Assembly (NCBI GenBank): GCA_023460235.1
Contig: JAEWRE010000056.1
Span: forward strand, 1-6,310
Source of the DNA: Bacillota bacterium
GTDB taxonomy: Bacteria > Bacillota > Clostridia > TANB77 > CAG-465
DNA length: 6,310 bases
Direction: 5' to 3'
In this document: positions 1 through 6,299 of the stretch, piece after piece
Position numbering within the stretch: position 1 is the stretch's first letter
Layout of the letters: each line of letters begins with the position of its first letter
Notes under the pieces: model-generated
Databases searched by the model: none
The model's input: the letters and a program-made list of their open reading frames with translations, nothing else
What the model was told of the DNA's origin: nothing
Translations under genes and position numbers: made by a program

Positions 1-9
1 ATAAAAAAT

Positions 10-15
10 TATAAT
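10..15 (+). promoter_or_regulatory. Possible -10 box upstream of tnpB
   Basis: An exact TATAAT lies about 30 bases before the tnpB start. The matching -35 region would fall outside the window, and such hexamers occur by chance in DNA this AT-rich, so this is only a candidate. The tnpB ribosome binding site, AAGGAT at 34-39, follows it. Confidence 0.25.
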
Positions 16-44
16 AATATAAGTTATTTTAAAAAGGATTATAA

Positions 45-1283
45 ATGCAGTTAAGTGCTAATTTTCTAATTGATTCTAATACGTTCTTTAGAGAGCAATT
101 TTTGCTTTCTAAGAACCTTTATAATCAGGGAAGGTACTTAATTCGAGAACAATATAACGAAAATAAGACATTTATTAATGAAACTACATTAAATAGAAAA
201 TTAAGATCTGAATCAAATCCTGAATATAATAACTATAAAAAATTCTGTAAAGCTAAAATAGCTCAAATGGTATTAAGAGCTTTATGTAAAAATTATAAGT
301 CATATTTTAAGACACTTAAAGATTTTAAAGTAAATCCTTCAAAGTATAAAGGAATACCTAAACCACCTAAGTATAAAAATAATTTGGGTATTCTATATTT
401 TGACTATCAGTCTATAAAGATTAAAGATCAATTTATAGTTATAGATAAAGAACATAAAGTTCATATTCCAAATAATATCTATAAAGAGGAATTAAAGAAC
501 TTTAAAACTATAAACTTTATTCCTAAAGGAAAGAAAGTTAGAGTAACTATAAGTTATGAAGTAGAAACAACAAATGAAGATTTAAATCAAGATGATTATT
601 TGAGTATTGATTTAGGCATGAATAATCTTTGTTCTTGTGTTTCTAAAGATGATTGTTTTATCTTAAATGGAAAACCTTTAAAGTCTATAAATCAATACTT
701 TAATAAAGAACTAAGTAAATTAAAATCTGAAAGACCTTTAAAAGGTGATAAACAAGATTATAATTATAATAGTTCTAGAATAGCAAATTTATCTCTAAAA
801 AGAGAATTAAAGATTACAGATATACTACATAAAGCATCCAAATATCTTGTAAATTATTGTGTGAAACACAAAATTGGTACAATAGTGTTTGGTAGAAATA
901 AAGAATGGAAAGACTCCATTCAACTAGGTAAACAAACCAACCAAAACTTTGTTTCAATTCCATTTTATAAGTTATTGAAGATGCTTGAGTATAAATGTAA
1001 AATGATAGGGATTAATCTTGTTACACAAGAAGAATCCTACACATCTAAATGTGATGCTTTAGCCTTTGAGGAAGTTAAACATCACACTAAGTATAAAGGA
1101 AGTAGAGTAAAACGAGGTTTATTTTTATCTTCGTTAGGCAAAGCTATTAACGCTGATATTAATGGAGCTTTAAATATTCTACGTAAATATCTACATTTAA
1201 AAGAAGTCACTGAGTTTTCTGTTGTACAGAAAATAATTGATAGAGGTCTTTTGTATAGACCATATAGAATTTCATTCTATTAA
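45..1283 (+). CDS. tnpB: TnpB, IS200/IS605-family RNA-guided nuclease, stand-alone
   Basis: This 412-residue protein has the TnpB/OrfB layout. The N-terminal half (about 1-180) has the SKNLYNQGRYLIRE and PSKYKGIPKPPKYK signatures. A RuvC-like nuclease follows: Asp189 in SIDLGMNN, Glu329 or Glu330 before SYTSK, and Asp371 in NADINGALNI. TnpB proteins are RNA-guided DNA endonucleases that use a short RNA from the element's right end and help retain or spread IS200/IS605 elements. The usual CxxC...CxxC zinc finger between the second and third motifs is absent. Only Cys336 remains, followed by a KHHTKYKGSRVKRGLF stretch as in one known TnpB subgroup. The ATG at 45 has AAGGAT at 34-39. No tnpA is visible, but only 44 bases of upstream sequence are present. 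The three catalytic acids are kept and the frame is intact, so the nuclease may be active; that is inference. Confidence 0.93.
   Translation: MQLSANFLIDSNTFFREQFLLSKNLYNQGRYLIREQYNENKTFINETTLNRKLRSESNPEYNNYKKFCKAKIAQMVLRALCKNYKSYFKTLKDFKVNPSKYKGIPKPPKYKNNLGILYFDYQSIKIKDQFIVIDKEHKVHIPNNIYKEELKNFKTINFIPKGKKVRVTISYEVETTNEDLNQDDYLSIDLGMNNLCSCVSKDDCFILNGKPLKSINQYFNKELSKLKSERPLKGDKQDYNYNSSRIANLSLKRELKITDILHKASKYLVNYCVKHKIGTIVFGRNKEWKDSIQLGKQTNQNFVSIPFYKLLKMLEYKCKMIGINLVTQEESYTSKCDALAFEEVKHHTKYKGSRVKRGLFLSSLGKAINADINGALNILRKYLHLKEVTEFSVVQKIIDRGLLYRPYRISFY
1245..1280 (+). ncRNA. Two hairpins at tnpB 3' end: candidate right end / omega-RNA tail
   Basis: Two short hairpins lie inside the last tnpB codons. 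GGTCT (1245-1249) pairs with AGACC (1257-1261) across a 7-base loop. ATAGAAT (1264-1270) pairs perfectly with ATTCTAT (1274-1280) across TTC, directly before the TAA stop. In IS200/IS605 elements the right end carries a hairpin recognised by TnpA, and the guide RNA is made from the overlap of the tnpB 3' end with the right end. The placement fits, but the exact RNA 3' end and the guide cannot be set from one copy. The guide would be flanking sequence just after the right end, somewhere in about 1281-1320. Confidence 0.45.
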
Positions 1284-1344
1284 ACAAAATGTTAAAATTT
1301 TTTAATAGTTTTTAATATTTTTGAGCACAAGAGGAATTATTATT

Positions 1345-1758
1345 ATGAGAATTTATAATTTTAGTGGTAAGTATATCAATCTAAATGTGGTATCTCATAT
1401 TAAAATTGATAGTAAAAAGAATAAGATTTATTTTAATATGTCTTATTCAATTTTAGGTAACAACAATGATTTTATTCAGGATTATATTTATGTTGAACGA
1501 AATGCTGAAAATCTAGAGTTGTTATACGAAGCAATTAATAATGTAGATTTTATTAATTACGACGAAGGAAAGTGGGTAAATAGAAATACAATTTCATCAT
1601 TTAAGTATGATCCTACAAATTGTAGAGTAATTATCAATTTAGCAACACCACACACTTATACAGTAAGAGATAACATCAAAGTAATGTCAGAATTCGTTTA
1701 TATGAATAATGTTACCGGTGATGGTTTTAAACAGTTTGTAGAACAGGTTTCAAATTAA
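1345..1758 (+). CDS. Conserved-type hypothetical protein with internal duplication
   Basis: I do not recognise the family. The frame is open from a TTG at 1321, but the ATG at 1345 is chosen because AAGAGGA (1329-1335) lies 9 bases before it and nothing like a ribosome binding site precedes 1321. The product is 137 residues with no signal peptide or membrane segment. Two halves look alike: about residues 10-69 (INLNVVSHIKID..NKIYFNM..DYIYV..LLYEAINNV) and 77-122 (VNRNTISSFKYD..CRVIINL..TYTVRDNIKVMSEFVYMNNV). Each reads as three beta strands followed by a helix, which suggests a tandem beta-beta-beta-alpha duplication. The gene is 10 bases before the next one and probably co-transcribed with it and nrdD. 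Small proteins of this kind are common in phage genomes. Function unknown. Confidence 0.8.
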   Translation: MRIYNFSGKYINLNVVSHIKIDSKKNKIYFNMSYSILGNNNDFIQDYIYVERNAENLELLYEAINNVDFINYDEGKWVNRNTISSFKYDPTNCRVIINLATPHTYTVRDNIKVMSEFVYMNNVTGDGFKQFVEQVSN

Positions 1759-1768
1759 GGAAAATAAT

Positions 1769-2221
1769 ATGTCTGATTTCACTTTAGAACAGTTAACTGA
1801 ATCTTATAAGACAGAAGAGAATGTCGAAAAAACACCTGAACAGATTGCTAAGGAAAAGAGATGGGCTGAAGAAGCTGAATCAAGAAGAAGAAATGTTTAT
1901 GTTCCTACCGATCCTAACGATGGTAGTGACAAAGAAGCATTAGCAGCAAACGACGAAGTTAGAGATATGGTTATCGAATTCGTCAAGAGGTACATTCGCC
2001 TGCAGTTAGAAATTAAGAAGATTAAAGAAGATATTAAGGCACTAAAGAAAGAATTTTCAGAACAGGGTATTCCTATGAAAATTTGTACAACAGCATATAA
2101 CATGGTTCGTAAAGAGCTCAAAGATAATGAGGGCTATTACGAAGAGGTTGCTGTTTACAAGGAGTGGATGTTTAGTTCTAAAGATGTTACTGATTTAATT
2201 ACAGAATTGGATGCAAAATAA
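1769..2221 (+). CDS. Coiled-coil hypothetical protein, possible GapR/DUF2312-like segment
   Basis: The product is a 150-residue, highly charged soluble protein. Its ribosome binding site AAGGAAA (1757-1763) overlaps the TAA of the preceding gene, so the two are very likely translated from one message. Residues 1-60 are acidic and probably disordered (TPEQIAKEKRWAEEAESRRR, then PTDPNDGSD). Residues about 65-98 form a strongly predicted helix or coiled coil (VKRYIRLQLEIKKIKEDIKALKKEF), followed by GIPMKICTTAYNMVRKEL. The pattern of a charged helix, then a short Gly-containing turn, then a second basic helix resembles the GapR-like/DUF2312 DNA-binding domain (IERLEEEK..I..DIK.VY.EAK..GFD.KALR). 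I see this only as a pattern, so a DNA-binding or nucleoid-type role is a tentative suggestion. Another coiled-coil phage protein is equally possible. Confidence 0.82.
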   Translation: MSDFTLEQLTESYKTEENVEKTPEQIAKEKRWAEEAESRRRNVYVPTDPNDGSDKEALAANDEVRDMVIEFVKRYIRLQLEIKKIKEDIKALKKEFSEQGIPMKICTTAYNMVRKELKDNEGYYEEVAVYKEWMFSSKDVTDLITELDAK

Positions 2222-2252
2222 ATAATAGCACAATTCTAGAAAGAGGTTCAAA

Positions 2253-4817
2253 ATGCAGGTAATAAAAAAGAACGGAAATCAGGAAGAATGGAACGATGAA
2301 AAAATTGTAAAAGCAATTTTAAAATCTGCTGATCATTCATCTTTAGAGATTACTAAAAATCAGGCAACACAAGTTGCCGAATATTGTAAAAAGCAAGTAC
2401 AAGGAAATGCAGTTGAAACATCCAAACTGCATGGAATTGTAATTGATGCTTTAAGAACGTTAGGGTATTCAGAAATCGCAAATTCTTATAGAAATTATAG
2501 AAATTTCAAAGAAACTGATTATGAAACTTGGCGTGAAATGTACGAACAAGCAGAACATATCATTTATCGTGGTGATAATGAAAATGCTAACTTTGATAGT
2601 TCGTTAATTTCTACAAAGGGTTCATTGATTAGAGGAAATGCAACAAAGAGAATTTATCAGGATTTTATTTTAAATAAAAATGAAAAATTCTTAACACGCA
2701 GAGGTGATATTTATATTCACGATATGCGTGATATGATTTTCGGTAGTGTAAATTGTTTTGACCGAAATACCAAATTTATTACTACCGATGGACTAAAATC
2801 ATTTAATGATTTTAATGATGGGGATACTGTAACGGTTTTAACAGCAAAAGGAAATTGGAAATCCGCAACTGTGCATTGTTATGGCAAGCAAGCGTTAAAC
2901 AAAGTTGGCATTAAACGTAGTCGCAGTCAAGAGACTTACGTTTATGTTACAAAAAATCATCGATGGATTTTAAAGGATAATTGCGAAACAACCGAATTAA
3001 AAGTAGGTGATGTTTTGTGTGATACCCCAAAAATTACAGCATTTGAATGGAATGATTTAAGTAACGAAAACAAAACATATTGGTGTTTAGGATTTCTATT
3101 TGGAGATGGAACGCAAGCTCATTCTACAGCATGTAGTATTCGACTATGCGGAGATAAATCTAAATATGCAAATAGATTTGAAGAATGTGGATTTACTGTA
3201 ACAGTTCCAAATAATAAAGGTTGGAATGGCGATAGTATGGTGTGGATGCATGATACCTCAAAATCAATTCCTCCTATTAAGCATATGACTGTTGAAAATA
3301 TTAAATTATTTATTAATGGTTTATTGTGTGCTGATGGTGGAAAAGATTTGAGAAGTTCACAACGTGAATTTAGTTCACTACAAGTATCTGGTGAATACTG
3401 CGATGATATTTACAATATGTTACATATTGCAGGATATTATGTTAACTCAGTTACGGATTTAACAGAGCAAGAAACAAATTACGCGGTTCGCAGAAAATGT
3501 ACAAAGCAATTTAAAATCTATGAAAATGCGGTTGAACGAACTTCTTGGAGAATTTCGTCAATAGAACCAACAAATACAGTAAAAGACGTTTGGTGCTTAA
3601 ATGTTGAGGATGATCATTCGTTTATTCTAGAACACGGTATACCAACAGGAAACTGCTGTTTGTTTGATATTGCAAATGTTTTAAAAAACGGCTTTACAAT
3701 GTCAAACATTAAGTATAGTGAACCGAATTCGGTATTATCTGCATTACAAGTAATTGGAGATATTACTTTAGTTGCAACTGCACAACAATTTGGTGGTTTT
3801 ACATTGTCAGAAATTGATAAGGTGTTACTTCCATATGTTAAAAAGTCATTTAACAAGTATATGGATATATATACACATCGTAAAATTTCTAAATTAGATG
3901 CAGAAAAATATGCAACGGAGGATACGTTAAAAGAATTACAGCAAGGATTTCAAGGTTTAGAACTTAAATTAAACACAGTTCCTTGCAGCCGTGGCGACTT
4001 TGCATTTACAACGTTGACGTTTGGTCAGTGGGATGTAAATTTAGCAGAAAATGACAAATATTGGTTAAAGGAAATATCAAAAACGATTCTTGATATAAGA
4101 AGAATTGGACATAATGGCGTTTCAGTGGTATTCCCAAAACTTGTATATTTGTATGACGAAAATCAAATAAACAATGATCATTATAGTTCAGAATTGTTTG
4201 ATATTGCAGTTAAAACTTCTGCAAAGTGTATGTATCCGGACTATTTGTCGTTGAGTGGTGATATTGAGCATAATAAAGTTGCTCAGGAATACTCAGAACA
4301 CGGAACTATCATTAGTCCTATGGGCTGTAGGGCATATTTAAGCCATTGGGAAGACCCAAATACAGGTAAAGCTGTTACAGTCGGAAGATGTAATATTGGC
4401 GCTGTAAGTTTGAATATCCCTGTGATTATGGCAGTCGCAAAACAAGAATATGGTTCTGAGTGGAAGTCTAAATTTTGGGCATTACTTGAATCAAGACTTC
4501 AAACAATCAGAGAATTTTTGTGTAAGCGATATGAATTAATTTCCCATGTAAAAGCAAGTACAAATCCTTTAGCTTTTACACAAGGGGGATTTTATAATGG
4601 TTATCGAAAACCTGATGAAGAAGTAGGTAATTTAATTGATTATATGACTGCTTCATTCGGTATTACAGCATTAAACGAATCTACTATTTTGTGGAATGGA
4701 AAGACTTTATACGAAGATAAAGCTCAATTTGCAAATAAAGTAATTGACTTTATCTATGATAAAGTACAGAAATTCAAAAAAGAAGATCATCATTTATACG
4801 CTTTATACGGTACTCCT
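2253..4817 (+). CDS. nrdD: Anaerobic ribonucleoside-triphosphate reductase NrdD, exon 1 (contains an intein)
   Basis: This is exon 1 of class III ribonucleotide reductase, the oxygen-sensitive glycyl-radical enzyme that makes deoxyribonucleotides from ribonucleoside triphosphates. It supplies 855 codons, 300 of them intein. AAGAGG (2241-2246) lies 6 bases before the ATG. Residues 1 to about 90 are an ATP cone (VIKKNGNQEEWNDEKIVKAI). The catalytic barrel follows, with IYIHDMRDM before the intein and CCLFDIANVLKNGF after it. Cys468/469 of the precursor correspond to the T4 NrdD Cys79 region. Cys692 in SPMGCRAYLS corresponds to the T4 Cys290 thiyl-radical residue and is Cys392 after intein removal. 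In unspliced RNA the frame runs five codons into the intron (KHCGH) and stops at 4833-4835, before the radical domain. Joining 4817 to 5232 gives YGTP-AESLCGKQ, the conserved NrdD sequence. The joined precursor is 1007 residues and the mature enzyme 707, close to E. coli NrdD (712). No nrdG activase gene is visible. Confidence 0.97.
2754..3653 (+). mobile_element. In-frame intein with LAGLIDADG homing endonuclease in NrdD
   Basis: This segment encodes a 300-residue intein from precursor Cys168 to Asn467. Numbering within the intein: block A is Cys1 in CFDRNTKFITTDG; block B is VTKNH with Thr66 and His69; block F is VWCLNVEDDHSFILEHG (about 279-295); block G ends GIPTGN, with Asn300 followed by Cys+1. 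These are the residues used in class 1 protein splicing. Two dodecapeptide motifs, LGFLFGDGT (112-120, Asp118) and FINGLLCADGG (186-196, Asp194), show a LAGLIDADG endonuclease with both catalytic aspartates. Removal joins SVN to CCLFD and restores conserved NrdD sequence. The penultimate residue is Gly299 rather than the usual His, which may slow Asn cyclisation or be compensated by His288. The intein is compact for one that carries an endonuclease. Frame and motifs are intact, so splicing and homing activity are both plausible but inferred. Confidence 0.95.
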
Positions 4818-5231
4818 AAACACTGTGGGCACTAATTTAGTGATAGATTAGTGAATTATTGCATACTCAAATGAGGTGTCTCAATTAGAGGCTAACGGTA
4901 TCAATTAGATAAGACTCGTAATAGACGATATTACTTATGGCAGAGACGAATACGTTGACTAAGAGAAGCTAAGGTCTTAATATAGATGATGTTTATTAAG
5001 ATAACCGCTAATACCGTGGGGTAAAGATGATTATTAAAGAATTAACAACAATAGACTTAAATATTTCATTGAGCCTTGTAACGACTATCCTATAGCTAGC
5101 CATTAAATAGCAACAGGAGTAGGACCTATTAAATGATAGGTGGGAGAAACCCCCTTAAATCGAAATGCAATACCCTTCAATTGAAGGTGAAGATATAGTC
5201 TAAACATAAAAGAAATTTTATGAGTAATTTG
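4818..5231 (+). ncRNA. Group I self-splicing intron (IA-like) in nrdD, no ORF
   Basis: This 414-base stretch interrupts nrdD and matches group I intron organisation. The 5' exon ends in U (4817) and the intron ends in G (5231), as required. P1: CCU|A (4815-4818) pairs with UGGG (4826-4829), placing U4817 opposite G4827. P10: CUGU (4823-4826) pairs with GCAG (5232-5235) of exon 2. P2: CACTAAT (4830-4836) pairs with ATTAGTG downstream. P4: ACGGTAT (4895-4901) pairs with ATACCGT (5011-5017). P7: GACTAT (5083-5088) pairs with ATAGTC (5195-5200), within the ACGACTAT and AGATATAGTC context typical of T4-like phage introns. P8 candidate: CCTTC/GAAGG at 5174-5187. P3 candidate: GGCTA (4890-4894) with TAGCC (5097-5101). 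No homing endonuclease frame is present, so it is not mobile by itself. Splicing joins codons CCT and GCA. Phage T4 also carries a group I intron in nrdD (sunY). Confidence 0.94.
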
Positions 5232-5690
5232 GCAGAATCATTGTGTGGAAAACAAGCAAAACAATATGCTGAGTTAACAGGTGATACACAATTTGGAGAG
5301 TATTTTACAAATTCTTTCCATTGTCATGTATCTGAGGATATTACACCAGTGGAGAAACAGGATGCGGAATATGTAGCATTTCATAAAGTAGCTGGCGGTC
5401 ATATACAATATGTTAGAATTGATAATCCAGAAAACTTTGAAGCATTGAAAGCAATCGTTGTAAGAGGTATGCATAAAGGATTTTACCAAGGTGTGAACTT
5501 CGATGCATCTCATTGTAATGATTGTGGATACGACTACTTGAATGGCACAAACAAATGTCCAAAATGTGGTAGCACAAATGTAACGACAATTAGTCGTGTT
5601 TGTGGGTATTTAGGATATTCTAACATCAACGGACATTCAAGAATGAACGATGCTAAAATGGCTGAAGTTCGAGATAGAAAGTCTATGTAA
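5232..5690 (+). CDS. nrdD: NrdD exon 2: zinc site and glycyl-radical domain
   Basis: Exon 2 encodes the last 152 residues of NrdD, starting AESLCGKQAKQYAEL. It carries the C-terminal zinc site CNDC...CPKC (mature Cys650, 653, 664 and 667). It also has the glycyl-radical motif RVCGYLG with Gly680, the residue oxidised by the activase NrdG using S-adenosylmethionine; the equivalent in E. coli is Gly681. An ATG at 5220 opens the same frame 12 bases earlier, inside the intron, but it has no good ribosome binding site. Its extra MSNL residues do not belong to NrdD, while splicing gives the conserved YGTPAESL. This is therefore an exon and not a separate gene. Without intron splicing the enzyme would lack its radical site and be inactive. 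The frame ends with TAA just before a terminator. Confidence 0.96.
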   Translation, partial: AESLCGKQAKQYAELTGDTQFGEYFTNSFHCHVSEDITPVEKQDAEYVAFHKVAGGHIQYVRIDNPENFEALKAIVVRGMHKGFYQGVNFDASHCNDCGYDYLNGTNKCPKCGSTNVTTISRVCGYLGYSNINGHSRMNDAKMAEVRDRKSM

Positions 5691-5695
5691 TTAAT

Positions 5696-5724
5696 AAAAA
5701 GGAAGTCTTTATGACTTCCTTTTT
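5696..5724 (+). terminator. Rho-independent terminator after nrdD
   Basis: GGAAGTC (5701-5707) pairs with GACTTCC (5713-5719) across a TTTAT loop. Flanking AAAAA (5696-5700) and TTTTT (5720-5724) extend the stem to 12 pairs and supply the U tract. It starts 5 bases after the nrdD stop and ends the transcription unit. The A and T tracts on both sides mean it could also work for transcription arriving from the right. Confidence 0.92.
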
Positions 5725-6050
5725 CTTTATAATACTTAAATATAAAAAATACCAACCGATAATTTATCACCTATAATGCTATTTAAACGCTCATAGATTA
5801 AAATTACTTAAATTTGTGTATAGTTATATTAGAAACATATCTATATCGTTCTATATGTGTTTAAATAGCGTTATAAACGATTTCATTATATTCTTGCCTA
5901 AGCAACTTAAATATCAATTTTAACACAAATTAAAATATTAGTTTGTTATTAATATAAACATAATAAAAAATTTTACAAAAATATAATTGTTGCTAACTTT
6001 TATTTTCATTCCTTAAATTCTCCATTTTTTATTTTCATAAGTTAAGTATC
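5725..6050. other. AT-rich noncoding region before the repeat array
   Basis: I see no gene here on either strand: stops are frequent and the only open frames are short shadows. The stretch is extremely AT-rich. ACTTAAAT occurs three times (5734-5741, 5806-5813, 5905-5912). ATATCAATTTT at 5911-5921 recurs inside the spacers of the downstream array, for example at 6078-6088. AATTTGTGT (5811-5819) and ACACAAATT (5923-5931) form a distant inverted pair. No clear -35/-10 pair or tRNA is visible. It could be an easily melted segment of a replication origin or a control region for a gene beyond the window. Confidence 0.6.
5778..5869. repeat. Inverted repeat GCTATTTAAAC with inner arms
   Basis: GCTATTTAAAC (5778-5788) is the exact reverse complement of GTTTAAATAGC (5859-5869). 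An inner pair, ACATAT (5835-5840) and ATATGT (5853-5858), sits next to the right arm. The outer arms are 70 bases apart, so a binding-site pair or a branched fold is more likely than a simple hairpin. No function is assigned. Confidence 0.6.
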
Positions 6051-6299
6051 TCAAAGTGTAGTTCAACTATTGTTTGAATATCAATTTTCATATCTCAAAG
6101 TGTAGTTGAACTCATGTTTGGTTAGATTCAAAGTGTAGTTCAACTATTGTTTGAATATCAATTTTCATATCTCAAAGTGTAGTTGAACTCATGTTTGGTT
6201 GATTTCAAAGTGTAGTTCAACTATTGTTTGAATATCAATTTTCATATCTCAAAGTGTAGTTGAACTCATGTTTGGTTGATTTCAAAGTGCAGTTCAACT
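6051..6299 (+). repeat. Iteron-like array: seven direct copies of an 18-bp motif
   Basis: The motif TCAAAGTGTAGTTSAACT occurs at 6051, 6095, 6128, 6172, 6205, 6249 and 6282. The S position alternates C and G from copy to copy. Steps alternate 44, 33, 44, 33, 44 and 33 bases, giving a 77-base higher-order period with nearly identical spacers: 26 bases containing TTTGAATATCAATTTTCAT, and 15 bases beginning CATGTTTGGTT. The seventh copy has one change (GTG followed by C instead of T). All steps are multiples of 11, so the copies lie on about the same face of the helix, as expected for cooperative protein binding. The core TAGTTSAACT is itself nearly palindromic. Iterons of a replication origin or repeated operator sites are the best readings; the identical spacers exclude a CRISPR array. 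Confidence 0.9.

Noticed and set aside
1321..1344. TTG start at 1321 for the 137-residue gene
   Set aside because: No ribosome binding site lies before it, while AAGAGGA at 1329-1335 is well placed for the ATG at 1345.
1284..1344. Terminator after tnpB
   Set aside because: The T-rich stretch has no preceding GC-bearing stem after the stop. The hairpins lie inside the coding end and fit an IS right end better.
1897..2121. Minus-strand open frame
   Set aside because: It is a shadow of the well-supported + strand gene at 1769-2221, with no ribosome binding site of its own.
4833..5231. nrdD as a broken pseudogene or a frameshift
   Set aside because: The gap is a structured 414-base element with group I P1, P4, P7 and P10 pairings, and both coding parts are intact with all catalytic residues.
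5220..5690. Separate gene starting at the ATG at 5220
   Set aside because: There is no good ribosome binding site, the first four residues are intron-encoded, and joining 4817 to 5232 gives the conserved YGTPAESL sequence. It is exon 2 of nrdD.
5274..5770. Minus-strand open frames opposite nrdD exon 2
   Set aside because: They run antisense to the conserved zinc and glycyl-radical domain, and one crosses the terminator hairpin; no recognisable product.
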